Shown here one piece after another: positions 16,179-25,470 of a stretch of 47,061 bases of DNA. The notes beneath the pieces are model-generated. The model was not told where the DNA came from. It saw nothing but the letters and a program-made list of their open reading frames with translations, and ran no database searches. Position 1 is the stretch's first letter. Every line of letters starts with the position of its first letter. Origin of the DNA: Bacillus sp. ZZV12-4809 (GTDB lineage Bacteria > Bacillota > Bacilli > Bacillales > Cytobacillaceae); assembly GCF_009849585.1 (NCBI RefSeq), contig NZ_VCRN01000035.1, positions 1 through 47,061 on the forward strand. The letters run 5' to 3'. The position numbers and the translations under genes were made by a program.

Positions 16179-16647
16179 TTTCTGCAGCCCTTGCCAGCTG
16201 AGAAATGAAAAAGCGCAATTCCTCAGCTTCATCCACATCCAATGCCGGTATTTCATGTATCGTCGCAGCTGTTGAGATGGTCACGGTAGCCAGGCGATAT
16301 TTACGCAATATCGGCCCTTGCCTCGTATCCACATGCTGCACCCGAATCATAGGAACAAGCGTCCTTTTTATCACAAATAGCCCGTGTTTGAGCTCTATTT
16401 CATTTTCCCGGACCTCATACCTCCATCTTTTCCACCTTAAAGATGGTAACGTCATTATGACCAGGTAGGCATACGCAGAAAAAAACATTAAAGACGCTCC
16501 AATAACCCAAATAGGCCAATCAAACAGGATGGCGGCAGCAATAGCGCCACCTGACAACACAAAAGGAAAAACAGAGTGGAGCGTGCCTGAGATTCTCCAG
16601 GCAAGCAGCCCCCTTGCCGGGATCCTTTTATGCGGCTCTGTAATCAT
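16168..16647 (-). CDS. ydbS: bacterial PH-domain membrane protein YdbS
   Basis: 159 residues: two adjacent membrane helices (about 25-70) followed by one bPH2 domain with the motif TLVPMIRVQHVDTRQGP. Partner of YdbT, with overlapping reading frames indicating an operon and probable complex. Confidence 0.9.
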   Translation of the reverse strand: MITEPHKRIPARGLLAWRISGTLHSVFPFVLSGGAIAAAILFDWPIWVIGASLMFFSAYAYLVIMTLPSLRWKRWRYEVRENEIELKHGLFVIKRTLVPMIRVQHVDTRQGPILRKYRLATVTISTAATIHEIPALDVDEAEELRFFISQLARAAENDV

Positions 16648-16768
16648 GCAGTACCCCCCGCAATTCCATAAAATTATTTGATTTTAAAATCCGCTCTATC
16701 ACTTCTATAAGTATACATGACAGAAAAAAGAAGTGTCTCCCTTTTATGAAAAAAGTGGGGGGTACAGA

Positions 16769-17731
16769 TTATATTTCAAAGCCGGATGAATCAATAAAGG
16801 TCAGATTGGGGTTCCTTTTCAAATCCTCAGCAAGCTTAAACAGGGCGCTGTCCTTCATTTTCGCTTCGATCATGCAATGTATCTCAGGCACTGACCCCTT
16901 AATGTTCTGCAGAAACTCCATGAACATTTCAGCATCAATATAATCCGCATGCGCTCTGAAATCTTTGTCTGATTTGGGGCTCGAGATATGCATTTTCACA
17001 GGCAGTTCTGAATGACCCCATGTCGCCGCTACCCTTTCCCATTGCCCTATCCAGTCATCATTTTTGAAGTTCGCAAGGTGGTGGTGGTAATCAAATACAA
17101 GCGGAATCCCCAGCTTTTCACAAAGGTAGAGAGTATCATCAAGTGTAAAGGTGGTATCGTCATTCTCAAGAATAATCATCTGCTGGATTCCGGGAGGCGT
17201 AAAGCCCCAATTATGGATAAATTGCTCGAGTGCTTTTTCTTTATCATCATATCCGCCGCCCACATGCAGAACACAGCGGTGAGCTGGATTAAGATGCATG
17301 CCTTTCAGAAGGGCCTCATGCATAGCCAGTGTTTTGATGGACATATTCAATGTATCAACTTTCGGTGTATTAAGGAGCACAAAGTGGTCCGGGTGAAAAT
17401 CCACACGCATCGGATGTTCATCCAGAAAGTCGCCAATCCTGGACAGAATATCTCTAAGGGGACGCATATACTTCCAATCAGAGAGTTCCTCATGATTTGC
17501 AAGGGGAATCAGCCTAGAACTGAAGCGGAAAAAGTGAATATCATGGGCTGCATTGTGCTTGAGCAGCCTGAGGCAATTCTCGAGATTTGAAATGGCGATT
17601 CGTTCCAGTCTTGCTATAGCCGCCTCCCGGTTTTTAATACTTGAGAATTGTTTGAACGTCATCGTTTGTGATGGCGATGCGTTTTTCAGGTTCATACTCA
17701 TCGCAACATACCCAAGGCGTACAATCGTCAT
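16769..17731 (-). CDS. uvsE: UV damage endonuclease UvsE/UvdE
   Basis: 320 residues, TIM-barrel UvdE family. Motifs include the N-terminal VRLGYVAMS, FRFSSRLIP, MRVDFHPDHFVLLN, HVGGGYDDK, and VFDYHHHL with metal-binding histidines. The enzyme nicks 5' of UV photoproducts and starts an excision pathway independent of UvrABC. Ribosome binding site GGGAGG with 8-base spacing. Not part of the B. subtilis 168 gene order here (B. subtilis keeps uvsE elsewhere), so this is a local insertion or rearrangement. Confidence 0.95.
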   Translation of the reverse strand: MTIVRLGYVAMSMNLKNASPSQTMTFKQFSSIKNREAAIARLERIAISNLENCLRLLKHNAAHDIHFFRFSSRLIPLANHEELSDWKYMRPLRDILSRIGDFLDEHPMRVDFHPDHFVLLNTPKVDTLNMSIKTLAMHEALLKGMHLNPAHRCVLHVGGGYDDKEKALEQFIHNWGFTPPGIQQMIILENDDTTFTLDDTLYLCEKLGIPLVFDYHHHLANFKNDDWIGQWERVAATWGHSELPVKMHISSPKSDKDFRAHADYIDAEMFMEFLQNIKGSVPEIHCMIEAKMKDSALFKLAEDLKRNPNLTFIDSSGFEI

Positions 17732-17820
17732 GTCGATTCCTCCCGTTCAGCATTTCCCATTAGTATGTACGACAGCTCTTGAGAAATTGCATGTTCGGGC
17801 TTGCTCTGTATGAGACTAAA

Positions 17821-17848
17821 TAAAAAAGAGAGCAGATTTCTGCTCTCC
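17821..17848 (-). terminator. terminator of cshA
   Basis: GAGAGCAGA/TCTGCTCTC, 9-bp perfect stem with a 2-base loop, followed by TTTTTTA on the minus strand. Confidence 0.9.
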
Positions 17849-17855
17849 AAATTTC

Positions 17856-19328
17856 TTATCTATAGCTGTTTGAACGGCTGTTGTTCTGGCTTGGGCGTTT
17901 TCCAGTGTGGCCTTGGCGTGATTTGTATGATCCCTTTTGGCCGCCCTGTCTGCCTCTTCCATTGTATCCTCCGCGGCTGCGGTCATTCGGCTTTCTGTCG
18001 CGTTTAGATGGAAGCGGCTTTTCCTCTGTTAATTTAACAGGTGTTGTATCAGGTTCTTTGGTCAGCATCTTCAGCACTGCCTGAACAACTGTCGAAGCGT
18101 CCTTTTGTGCCAGAAGCTGATCTGCCGCTTCTTTATAGCTTTCAAGATTGTTTTCCTCTATGGTTTGCATGATTTTTTCCATTACAGCTTTTTGCTGGCC
18201 TTCAAGCGCCTCATCAAGTGTTGGAGCATCCATGCGTTCCATTTTTTTCTTGGTTGTACGTTCTACTACATGCAGATACGATTTCTCGCGCGGGTTGATG
18301 AATGTCATTGCAACACCCGTTTTTCCAGCACGTCCGGTCCGGCCAATGCGGTGAACATAGCTTTCAGGATCCTGAGGAATATCAAAATTGTATACATGCG
18401 TTACGCCGGAAATGTCCAATCCGCGTGCCGCAACATCTGTCGCCACAAGGACGTCAATGCTTCCTTCTTTGAACTTCCTAAGTACAGAAATCCGTTTAGC
18501 CTGGCTTAAGTCACCATGTATTCCTTCAGCCATATATCCGCGAAGATTTAAGGCTTCAGCCAGTTCATCAACACGGCGCTTAGTACGTCCGAATACAATC
18601 GCCAATTCCGGAGATTGGATATCCAATAGTCTTGTCAGCACATCAAATTTATTTTTTTCATGCGTTTCAATATAGAATTGTTCAATAGATGAAACAGTCA
18701 TTTCCTTCGCTTTTACGCGGACAATCTGAGGGTCCTTCATAAAGCGTTCTGCCATTCTGCGGATTGGCGCAGGCATTGTTGCAGAGAAGAGCAGTGTTTG
18801 GCGCTCTTCAGGAATTTGAGCAAGGATTGCTTCAATATCGTCAATGAATCCCATGTTGAGCATTTCATCCGCTTCATCAAGGATAGCCGTATGCACATGG
18901 TCCAGACGCATCGTTTTGCGGTTGATATGATCCAAAATACGTCCTGGTGTTCCAACGATGATATGCGGTTTGTTCTTTAAAGCGCGGATTTGGCGGTTAA
19001 TATCCTGGCCGCCATAAATGGAAAGGACTTTCGTTCTTTTTCCGTAGCCGATTTTATACAATTCTTCCGATACTTGAATCGCCAGCTCACGAGTTGGGGC
19101 AATAACAATTCCCTGAATGTAATCTTTCGTGTTGTCGATTTTGTCAATCATCGGGATTCCAAATGCAGCCGTTTTTCCTGTTCCTGTCTGCGCCTGCCCG
19201 ATCAGGTCTTTATTCTCCAAACTTAACGGAATGGTCTGGGTCTGAATAGGAGTCGCCTCTTCAAATCCCATTCGTTTCAGTGATTTCATTGTCTCTGGGC
19301 TGATGCCCAAGTCTTGAAACTTTGTCAA
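17856..19328 (-). CDS. cshA: DEAD-box RNA helicase CshA
   Basis: 490 residues. Standard helicase motifs: Q motif with [10 protein letters not shown], motif [13 protein letters not shown] at motif II, SAT at motif III, and [10 protein letters not shown] at motif VI. The C-terminal tail is rich in R, G, S and Q, typical of RNA-binding tails. CshA acts in mRNA turnover with the RNA degradosome and in cold growth. As for tex, the SD AAGGAG sits 1 base before an ATG (19337) but 10 bases before a TTG (19328, giving MTKFQDLG); I chose the TTG, which matches the family N terminus. Confidence 0.96.
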   Translation of the reverse strand: MTKFQDLGISPETMKSLKRMGFEEATPIQTQTIPLSLENKDLIGQAQTGTGKTAAFGIPMIDKIDNTKDYIQGIVIAPTRELAIQVSEELYKIGYGKRTKVLSIYGGQDINRQIRALKNKPHIIVGTPGRILDHINRKTMRLDHVHTAILDEADEMLNMGFIDDIEAILAQIPEERQTLLFSATMPAPIRRMAERFMKDPQIVRVKAKEMTVSSIEQFYIETHEKNKFDVLTRLLDIQSPELAIVFGRTKRRVDELAEALNLRGYMAEGIHGDLSQAKRISVLRKFKEGSIDVLVATDVAARGLDISGVTHVYNFDIPQDPESYVHRIGRTGRAGKTGVAMTFINPREKSYLHVVERTTKKKMERMDAPTLDEALEGQQKAVMEKIMQTIEENNLESYKEAADQLLAQKDASTVVQAVLKMLTKEPDTTPVKLTEEKPLPSKRDRKPNDRSRGGYNGRGRQGGQKGSYKSRQGHTGKRPSQNNSRSNSYR

Positions 19329-19337
19329 TGTATTCAT

Positions 19338-19713
19338 TCTCCTTCTAATCATAGAAAAATTTTGTCCCTGCAAACCTGCAGGCAGGAGTTCTCCTGAAAA
19401 ATTGGCCTATGAGTCACTCTTCCGGACGATTATAAGAAATGTTATGGCACACCCTGTAAGGAGCCTTTTCACCTGCAGTTCCCGGCATTTAGATGCTGTA
19501 ACTTCTTATTTTTATAAAAAGTGCGGTTATGTTTCGTTAAGAAGAGTCCCACTCACTATGAAACCCGCTTGAGGAAAGGATGAGGGTAAATTCTATCCAA
19601 ATTGTTCACGGACAATCAGGTCTCTTAAGATAAGTTCAGTCAAAGAGAAAGCACTTATCTGTTTATGGCCTTACTGAAGTACGCCTCTTTCAGCTATACT
19701 TCTGTATTTAATG
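19338..19713. other. long non-coding leader region of cshA
   Basis: Nearly 400 bases before cshA with no credible gene. A small perfect palindrome CAGGAGTTCTCCTG (about 19384-19397) lies 50 bases before the start. A TATAAT on the minus strand near 19428 could be a -10, without a good -35. Long leaders are common for cold-induced helicase genes, but no known motif is recognised here. Confidence 0.4.
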
Positions 19714-19743
19714 AAAAAAGACATTCTCCTGATGGAGTATGTC
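19714..19743 (-). terminator. terminator downstream of the esterase gene
   Basis: GACATTCTCC (19720-19729) pairs with GGAGTATGTC (19734-19743) with one mismatch and a TGAT loop; the minus strand continues with TTTTTT. It lies about 95 bases after the esterase stop and isolates it from cshA. Confidence 0.7.
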
Positions 19744-19837
19744 CGGGTTCTCAAAAGAAGTTCCTGTTGGCACTTTGGTGTTTATATTACCATTTCCAAG
19801 TAAGCATTGCAAACTTGAAGGCTAGCTGAAAACCTTA

Positions 19838-20533
19838 TCATTCAGGCTTTTTTTGCAGAAATCCAAGGATCTCCCGGAAGAGGCGGTCCCCTTCCCCGCA
19901 ATGGCAGATAAGATGCTTCGAATCTTTAATAAAAATTAACTTTTTGGCCGTTGAACCAATATTATTATATAAATATCTGGCGCTTCTCGGAGGGACAACT
20001 CCATCACTTTCGCCTTGCGCAATCAATGTCGGCACAGTGATCTGGTTTAAAATAGGTCTAATCGAAGCCACCAGCCTGCGGAATTGAAGTGTTGCCGTGA
20101 TCGGTGTCGCACTGATTTTCCGCTTATATCTGACGAACATTTCATTGTCAGCGAGCTTCCCTCTGAATGCATCTCTTACCATCTCTTTAATATCGAAGAA
20201 CATCTGCTTCGGGTTTACGTAATAAGCCGCAGCACTGAGCAGTACCAATTTATCTACAGGGTAATGAACAGTTAAATAGCTGGCTATCAGGCCCCCCATT
20301 GAAAAGCCGATGACATATACTTTTTCACAGCGGCTAATAAGCCTCTTCAGCTCTTCCTCTGCATGCTCAATCCACTTGTTATAGGCAATTCCTTTCAGAT
20401 TCAGCTCATCGCCATGACCCGGCAATGTCGGCACAGAAATCTCCCAGTCTGTATTCTCTTTTAAATACTCTGCCAAAGGTTCTACTTCAAATGGAGCTCC
20501 TGTAAAACCATGTATGCACATGCAGCCAATCAT
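19838..20533 (-). CDS. alpha/beta hydrolase, monoacylglycerol lipase/carboxylesterase type
   Basis: 231 residues. The oxyanion region HGFTG, the nucleophile elbow GFSMGG, an aspartate in QGESDGVVPP and a C-terminal histidine in DSKHLICH form the expected triad. Similar to the short thermostable carboxylesterases (Est30) and monoglyceride lipases of Bacillus. Probably cytoplasmic, as there is no signal peptide. I chose the ATG at 20533 because GGCGGTGA lies 7 bases upstream; a TTG at 20539 is possible. Confidence 0.9.
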   Translation of the reverse strand: MIGCMCIHGFTGAPFEVEPLAEYLKENTDWEISVPTLPGHGDELNLKGIAYNKWIEHAEEELKRLISRCEKVYVIGFSMGGLIASYLTVHYPVDKLVLLSAAAYYVNPKQMFFDIKEMVRDAFRGKLADNEMFVRYKRKISATPITATLQFRRLVASIRPILNQITVPTLIAQGESDGVVPPRSARYLYNNIGSTAKKLIFIKDSKHLICHCGEGDRLFREILGFLQKKPE

Positions 20534-20656
20534 CCACAAGTCACCGCCATCTTATTAATGTAAGTCTATTCTATTTTACACTTTTTCCTTTTTGGCATAC
20601 TAATCAAACCTTCCCGGAGATAGAAATTACAGTGAAGGAACTATATAAAAATAATT

Positions 20657-20688
20657 TAAGCCCCTGTTCCACGTGGAACAGGGGCTTA
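20657..20688. terminator. 14-bp perfect hairpin downstream of murF
   Basis: A 32-base perfect palindrome whose arms start TAAGCCCCTGTTCC, meeting at ACGT. The minus strand continues AAATTATTTTTA, which could make it the terminator of the ddl-murF operon. Its centre matches the parS core, see the separate entry. Confidence 0.6.
20665..20680. promoter_or_regulatory. parS-like 16-mer
   Basis: TGTTCCACGTGGAACA differs by one base from TGTTCCACGTGAAACA, the ParB (Spo0J) loading site of B. subtilis, and is fully palindromic. In that consensus the fifth base is variable (TGTTNCACGTGAAACA); here both half sites use the C variant. Whether ParB accepts it is unknown. Confidence 0.45.
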
Positions 20689-20804
20689 TTTCCTATAATA
20701 ACAGATATATACAATTCAAAATGGTATTGCTGAAAGGGTCATGAAATCATCATGTTTGTATTAGTCCAGCACCCCTTCTGTTTAAGTCAAAAGGCTCTAA
20801 AATA

Positions 20805-22178
20805 CTATTGAAGGGCTGATACAACTTCTTCAAGCTTCATGCCACGGGATGCCTTGACCAGCACAATGGTTTCCTGATCGGCATGTTTCTTTAATTCCCC
20901 GATCAGATTCTGTTTGTCAGTAAAGGCTGTCACCCGTTCATGGGGCAGGACTTCCTTCGCACCCTTGGCGATAAATTCGCCAAGCTTACCAAAAGTAAAT
21001 ACGTAATCAACCTTTTTTGCATCCACGGATTTTCCGATGGAGTAATGGAAATCCTCCTCTTGCGGACCAAGCTCCAGCATATCGCCAAGAACAAGAATTT
21101 TCTTTTTATAGCCAGGCAGATTGGCGACCAGTTCGATGGCGGCATTCATGGATGTTGGACTGGCATTATAGGCATCATTAATGATTTTCTCACCCATTTT
21201 GCCCTCAAGAAGCTCCATTCTCATATTTGTCAGCTTTAAGCTTGCAAAGCCTTCGTTCATCTTTTCATAAGGAACGCCAAAATGGGACGCTGCAATCATC
21301 GCTGCAAGAGCATTGAGAACATTATGGGTGCCCAGTACAGGCAGATAAAACTCCTCGCTGGATACATTGATCCCAAATGTGCTGCCGCTGTCATTCTGCT
21401 TGATATCAACCGGATACACATCGTTTTTCCCTGTTCTCCCAAAGGTTCTTACTGCGGCAGAACCATTGTAGGTTTTCAGCTTTTCATTAAGAAGAGGCTC
21501 ATCACCGTAATAGATAACGAGGCCATTTTCCTGAAGGCCGTTTACGATCTCCAGCTTCGCTTCAGCAATCCCTTCTCTGGAACCTAAATCCTGCAGATGG
21601 GATTCGCCTATATTCGTAATAATCACGGCGTCCGGACGGGCAAGCTTTGTAAGAAAATCAATTTCTCCTCTTCCGCTCATTCCCATTTCCAGTACGGCGA
21701 TTTCCGTATCTTCCTCAAGAGCTAGAATGGTTAAGGGCAGACCGATATGGTTGTTATAGTTGCCTTCTGTTTTTTGAACCTTGAATTTCAGTGACAGAAG
21801 GTTTGCAGTCATATCCTTGGTTGTGGTTTTGCCGTTGCTTCCTGTAATCCCTGCTACCTTTATATTTAATTCATTCCGATAGCTTCTCGCCAATTCCTGA
21901 AGTGCCGTTAGGGTATCTTCGACAATCAGGATGGGTAGATGATGGGGGGGATTGGGGACATCCCTTTGCCAAAAGGCCGCAGCTGCCCCCTTTTCAATGG
22001 CATCTTCGACAAATCGGTGGCCATCCGAATTTTCCCCTTTAAAAGGAACAAATAAATTCCCCTTCCCGATTTTTCTGGAGTCAATGCTGACGCCCTGTAT
22101 GGAAGTGTCATTAAAAGAAGATACATCATTATCGACTTTAATCATCTGTGTAATTTCCTGAAGTTTTTTCTTAATCAT
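20805..22178 (-). CDS. murF: UDP-N-acetylmuramoyl-tripeptide--D-alanyl-D-alanine ligase
   Basis: 457 residues. N-terminal Mur ligase catalytic-family fold, P-loop GITGSNGKTTTKD in the central ATPase domain and the C-terminal domain with VLVKASRGMKLEEVV. It adds D-Ala-D-Ala, made by Ddl next door, to the peptidoglycan precursor. The ATG at 22178 has AGGAGG 7 bases upstream; a 45-base longer reading does not. Two hairpins lie between ddl and this gene. Confidence 0.97.
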   Translation of the reverse strand: MIKKKLQEITQMIKVDNDVSSFNDTSIQGVSIDSRKIGKGNLFVPFKGENSDGHRFVEDAIEKGAAAAFWQRDVPNPPHHLPILIVEDTLTALQELARSYRNELNIKVAGITGSNGKTTTKDMTANLLSLKFKVQKTEGNYNNHIGLPLTILALEEDTEIAVLEMGMSGRGEIDFLTKLARPDAVIITNIGESHLQDLGSREGIAEAKLEIVNGLQENGLVIYYGDEPLLNEKLKTYNGSAAVRTFGRTGKNDVYPVDIKQNDSGSTFGINVSSEEFYLPVLGTHNVLNALAAMIAASHFGVPYEKMNEGFASLKLTNMRMELLEGKMGEKIINDAYNASPTSMNAAIELVANLPGYKKKILVLGDMLELGPQEEDFHYSIGKSVDAKKVDYVFTFGKLGEFIAKGAKEVLPHERVTAFTDKQNLIGELKKHADQETIVLVKASRGMKLEEVVSALQ

Positions 22179-22190
22179 ATGGCGCCTCCT

Positions 22191-22224
22191 ATTGGGCAAA
22201 ATCACGAGTCCTGATTTTGCCAAT
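22191..22224 (-). other. inverted repeat just upstream of murF
   Basis: ATTGGGCAAAATCA (22191-22204) pairs with TGATTTTGCCAAT (22212-22224), 13 pairs with one bulged G and a 7-base loop. It ends a few bases before the murF ribosome binding site, so it could influence murF translation. No T-run follows. Confidence 0.5.
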
Positions 22225-22235
22225 TATGTATGAAC

Positions 22236-22266
22236 AAAAGGAACACGGCAAAAATGCCGTGTTTCC
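22236..22266 (-). terminator. hairpin after ddl, possible attenuator
   Basis: GGAACACGGCA (22240-22250) pairs with TGCCGTGTTTCC around AAAA, with CCTTTTG following on the minus strand. It lies 17 bases after the ddl stop inside the ddl-murF gap and may trim read-through into murF. Confidence 0.55.
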
Positions 22267-22283
22267 TTAAACAGTTTGCCTTT

Positions 22284-23360
22284 TTACATGGTGTGCTTGA
22301 TGCTTTGTTTCTCAGTATGGCGTTCGATGGCCAAATTGACAAGCTTCTCAATCAGCTGAGGATATTCTACACCCGTATGCTTCCAAAGAAGCGGGAACAT
22401 GCTGAAAGGTGTAAAGCCCGGCATGGTATTTACTTCATTAATGTATAACTTACCCTCTCTGGTCAAGAAGAAATCAGCCCGGACAAGACCGGAGCAGTCA
22501 AGAGCCTTAAATGCCTTAATGGCCATGTCTCTCAGTTCACTGTACTCACTTTCGGAAATTTCGGCAGGGATGATTAATGCTGTATCTCCATCCTCATATT
22601 TCGCCTTATAGTCATAGAATTCAACCTTCGGGACAATTTCTCCGGCAACAGAGCATTCCGGATTATCATTGCCCAGCACGCCTGCTTCAATTTCTCTTGC
22701 AGTAACGCCTTCTTCGATAATGATTTTACGGTCAAATTGGAAAGCTTCTTTAAAAGCCTCCTCAAGCTCGGAGCGGTTCATGCACTTGCTGATGCCCACA
22801 CTTGAACCGAGGTTGGCCGGTTTTACGAAGCACGGGTAGCCGAGTTCTTTTTCCACCTTATCATAAGCTGCCTCAGTTTCATTTTCCCACTCACCTCGGA
22901 TAAACCAGACATACTTCACTTGCGGAAGGCCAGCCTGTGCAAATATATTCTTCATGATGACCTTATCCATGCCCGCAGATGAAGCCAATACTCCATTTCC
23001 TACATAAGGCAGGTTTAAGAGCTCCAAAAGCCCCTGAACTGTACCGTCTTCCCCGTTCGGACCGTGAAGCAGCGGGAAGATCACATCAAATGGGCTTTTC
23101 TCCTGGGCATCCTGGAAAAGGGTCGGTGCCAATGCTGTCGGAGGCAGTGCTTCCCCTCGTGAGAATTCAAGCTCCTTTACATTGGAAACAGGACCTTGCA
23201 GCTGAGGGCCCTTCACCCATTGTCCCTCTTCAGATATATAAATAGGATGAATTTCAAATTTTTCTAAATCCAAGGCTTTAATGACAGCCATTGCAGTCTG
23301 CATAGATACTTTATGCTCTGCAGATTTTCCGCCGTATAAAAGGCCAACCTTTGTTTTCAT
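22284..23360 (-). CDS. ddl: D-alanine--D-alanine ligase
   Basis: 358 residues, ATP-grasp family. N-terminal [16 protein letters not shown], the [12 protein letters not shown] loop, [16 protein letters not shown] in the ATP site and the C-terminal [15 protein letters not shown] are all diagnostic. It joins two D-alanines supplied by Alr. The ATG at 23360 has GGAGG 8 bases upstream. First gene of ddl-murF, as in B. subtilis. Confidence 0.98.
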   Translation of the reverse strand: MKTKVGLLYGGKSAEHKVSMQTAMAVIKALDLEKFEIHPIYISEEGQWVKGPQLQGPVSNVKELEFSRGEALPPTALAPTLFQDAQEKSPFDVIFPLLHGPNGEDGTVQGLLELLNLPYVGNGVLASSAGMDKVIMKNIFAQAGLPQVKYVWFIRGEWENETEAAYDKVEKELGYPCFVKPANLGSSVGISKCMNRSELEEAFKEAFQFDRKIIIEEGVTAREIEAGVLGNDNPECSVAGEIVPKVEFYDYKAKYEDGDTALIIPAEISESEYSELRDMAIKAFKALDCSGLVRADFFLTREGKLYINEVNTMPGFTPFSMFPLLWKHTGVEYPQLIEKLVNLAIERHTEKQSIKHTM

Positions 23361-23483
23361 AAAAAGAACCTCCAATATTCAATCATGGCTTCTTATGCCG
23401 TTTATTTTTCTTAAGCTGTTTATATGTTCATTCAAGCTACTCTATATTGTAACACTTTCACATTTAAGAAAGGGAGTGATTAC

Positions 23484-23594
23484 ATGTTCAATTCTTCAGG
23501 AATTTTTTTCTGCCCCTACGCCCATATTTCTATATGTATGACTGAGAGCTATAAAAGGAAACTTAATCAAAATAATTTCCTTTTCTGGCATTAA
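23484..23594 (+). CDS. candidate small protein, 36 residues
   Basis: An ORF beginning MFNSSGIFFCPYAHIS with a strong ribosome binding site (AAGGGAGTGA, 7 bases before the ATG) in the 390-base gap between ddl and the symporter gene. No family is recognised, no signal peptide is evident and it has two or three cysteines. Only the SD and the position argue for it. It could equally be chance. Confidence 0.3.
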   Translation: MFNSSGIFFCPYAHISICMTESYKRKLNQNNFLFWH

Positions 23595-23694
23595 TTATTT
23601 TAGGAAAACGTTTACCCCCCTTTAATTGAGCAAAACACTTAATCTGCAGATAGTAATCAGAGTTTTTTTATTATTAAAACAATACCTTTATCTA

Positions 23695-23723
23695 TTAACT
23701 TTTACAGCAAAACAGGATATAAT
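23695..23723 (+). promoter_or_regulatory. probable sigma-A promoter of the symporter gene
   Basis: TTAACT (23695-23700), 17-base spacer, perfect TATAAT (23718-23723), about 43 bases before the start codon. Confidence 0.55.
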
Positions 23724-23766
23724 CCCCCTAACAAAAACAATTGTATTTTTTAGGAGGACAAAAATA

Positions 23767-24957
23767 ATGAAGTTTGGTTTGCTTCCCAGAATTATTGCAG
23801 CGATTGCATTAGGTATTTTAATAGGTTCTTTTTCTCCCGAATGGCTTATTCAGCTATTTGCTACGTTTAACGGACTGTTCGGAAACTTCCTTGGTTTCGC
23901 GATTCCCTTAATTATTATCGGATTTATCGCGCCGGGAATCGGCAGCATGGGGAAAGGTGCAGGGAAACTGCTTGGAATTACAACCGGTTTTGCCTATGCT
24001 TCTACGATCACTGCCGGGTTAGTCGCCTATTTTTCTGCGACGGCGCTGTATCCTATTCTATTAAAAAACCAAAGCTTCAAAGAGTTTGAGAATCCTGAGG
24101 ATGCTTTGCTATCACCCTTTTTCCAGGTGGACATGCCTCCTGTAATGGGTGTCATGACGGCATTGCTGATTTCATTCACTTTAGGTCTTGGATTGGCCGC
24201 AATTAAAGGGAACACACTGCAACATGCGATGAATGATTTCCGGGATATTATTGAAAAACTGATTGAAAAGGTCATTATTCCATTGCTGCCTGTCCATATT
24301 TTCGGGATTTTCGCCAATATGACGCAAGGCGGACAGGTTGGCGCTATTATTTCGGTATTTGCCAAAGTATTTGTCATGATTATTGCTCTTCATCTCTTAT
24401 TTTTACTGCTTCAATATTCAGCAGCCGGCAGCCTGATGAAGGCCAACCCGCTTAGGCTCATGAAAAATATGATGCCTGCGTACTTTACGGCGCTTGGAAC
24501 CCAGTCATCTGCCTCCACAATTCCTGTTACGCTTAAACAGGTAAAAAAGCTTGGTGCACGCGAAAAGGTTGCGGATTTCTCTGTACCATTATTGGCAACA
24601 ATTCATCTTTCCGGCAGCACAATTACGATTGTGAGCTGTGCGATCGCCGTAATGATGCTGCAGGGGCAAACAGCCTCACTTACAGAAATCCTGCCTTTCA
24701 TATTAATGCTTGGAATCACAATGATTGCAGCTCCAGGTGTTCCTGGGGGAGCTGTCATGGCCGCGTTGGGTCTGCTTGAAAGCATGCTCGGATTCAATGA
24801 AACCATGCTTGCCCTTATGATTGCTCTATACCTTGCCCAGGACAGCTTCGGAACTGCATGCAATGTAACTGGAGACGGTGCGCTGACCCTGCTTTCTGAT
24901 AAGGTAAGCGGCAAAGAGAAGAAACTTCAACCCCAATCGGCTGTGAAAGCTGGATGA
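23767..24957 (+). CDS. dicarboxylate/amino acid:cation symporter (DAACS family)
   Basis: 396 residues, about eight membrane segments plus re-entrant loops. Family motifs: the serine-rich loop ALGTQSSASTIPVTLKQ and the C-terminal NVTGDG within CNVTGDGALTLL, which bind substrate and sodium in GltPh/SstT-type carriers. Probable substrate glutamate, aspartate, serine/threonine or a C4-dicarboxylate; sequence alone does not decide. The start has AGGAGG 11 bases upstream; the 47-codon upstream extension is non-coding. Confidence 0.9.
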   Translation: MKFGLLPRIIAAIALGILIGSFSPEWLIQLFATFNGLFGNFLGFAIPLIIIGFIAPGIGSMGKGAGKLLGITTGFAYASTITAGLVAYFSATALYPILLKNQSFKEFENPEDALLSPFFQVDMPPVMGVMTALLISFTLGLGLAAIKGNTLQHAMNDFRDIIEKLIEKVIIPLLPVHIFGIFANMTQGGQVGAIISVFAKVFVMIIALHLLFLLLQYSAAGSLMKANPLRLMKNMMPAYFTALGTQSSASTIPVTLKQVKKLGAREKVADFSVPLLATIHLSGSTITIVSCAIAVMMLQGQTASLTEILPFILMLGITMIAAPGVPGGAVMAALGLLESMLGFNETMLALMIALYLAQDSFGTACNVTGDGALTLLSDKVSGKEKKLQPQSAVKAG

Positions 24958-24960
24958 TTG

Positions 24961-24995
24961 AAAAAAGATGTCCCGATTTGGGGCATCTTTTTTTC
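24961..24995 (+). terminator. terminator of the symporter gene
   Basis: AAAAAAGATG(T)CCC / GGG(G)CATCTTTTTT around GATTT, followed by a T-run. Symmetrical A/T ends may let it work both ways between the convergent symporter and UspA genes. Confidence 0.85.
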
Positions 24996-25021
24996 AGTTA
25001 GACGATTTATCGCTTAAACAT

Positions 25022-25441
25022 TTACTTAACAATTAAAACAGGCGCTTTCACACGTTTGGCAATCTTATGACTGACACTTCCGAGCACCATTTCCTGAAGA
25101 GTATTCAAACCCCGGCTGCCAACAACCGCAACATCATAATCCCCCTTGTTGGCAAATTCCACAATGGCTGGTCCAGGCTCTCCCTGCAGGATTTTTATTT
25201 CATATAAAATGTCCTTCTCTTTTAATAGGCTTTCTATAGGCTCTAAACGTTTTTTCCTCACCTGGTCCACGATACTCTTATCAAAATGGTGAAGGATATC
25301 TTCCTTTGAGGTCTGGCCATCAACGGCATACACTACGGTTACTTCAGAATCAGGATTCTGTTCAGCCAGTTGAACAGCTTTAGCGGCTGCCCGAATGGAA
25401 TGATCTGATCCATCTGCAGCCATCAATATTTTTTTAAACAC
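25022..25441 (-). CDS. universal stress protein, UspA family
   Basis: 139 residues. Starts MFKKILMAADGSDHS, and the ATP-binding motif is G-x2-G-x9-G(S/T) as GSRGLNTLQEMVLGSVSHKI. Such proteins are cytoplasmic nucleotide-binding stress proteins of unclear mechanism. GTG start with GGGGTGAGG upstream. It lies downstream of the SulP transporter on the same strand but behind a terminator; UspA/SulP neighbours are common. Confidence 0.92.
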   Translation of the reverse strand: MFKKILMAADGSDHSIRAAAKAVQLAEQNPDSEVTVVYAVDGQTSKEDILHHFDKSIVDQVRKKRLEPIESLLKEKDILYEIKILQGEPGPAIVEFANKGDYDVAVVGSRGLNTLQEMVLGSVSHKIAKRVKAPVLIVK

Positions 25442-25470
25442 AGAGCCTCACCCCTAACTTATTCTTATAA

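Larger units (their letters stand above)
20534..20804. other. intergenic region est-murF with a perfect palindrome
   Basis: 270 bases without a gene. Its one clear feature is the 32-base perfect palindrome at 20657-20688; otherwise AT-rich spacer. The esterase promoter probably lies at the left end. Confidence 0.5.

Noticed and set aside
17012..17590. 192-residue plus-strand ORF opposite uvsE
   Set aside because: Antisense shadow of a clearly conserved enzyme with full family motifs on the minus strand.
23613..23637. Sigma-B-like GTTTTG-13-GGGTAA on the minus strand upstream of ddl
   Set aside because: The -35 half matches poorly and it is 250 bases from ddl; one such match is expected by chance.
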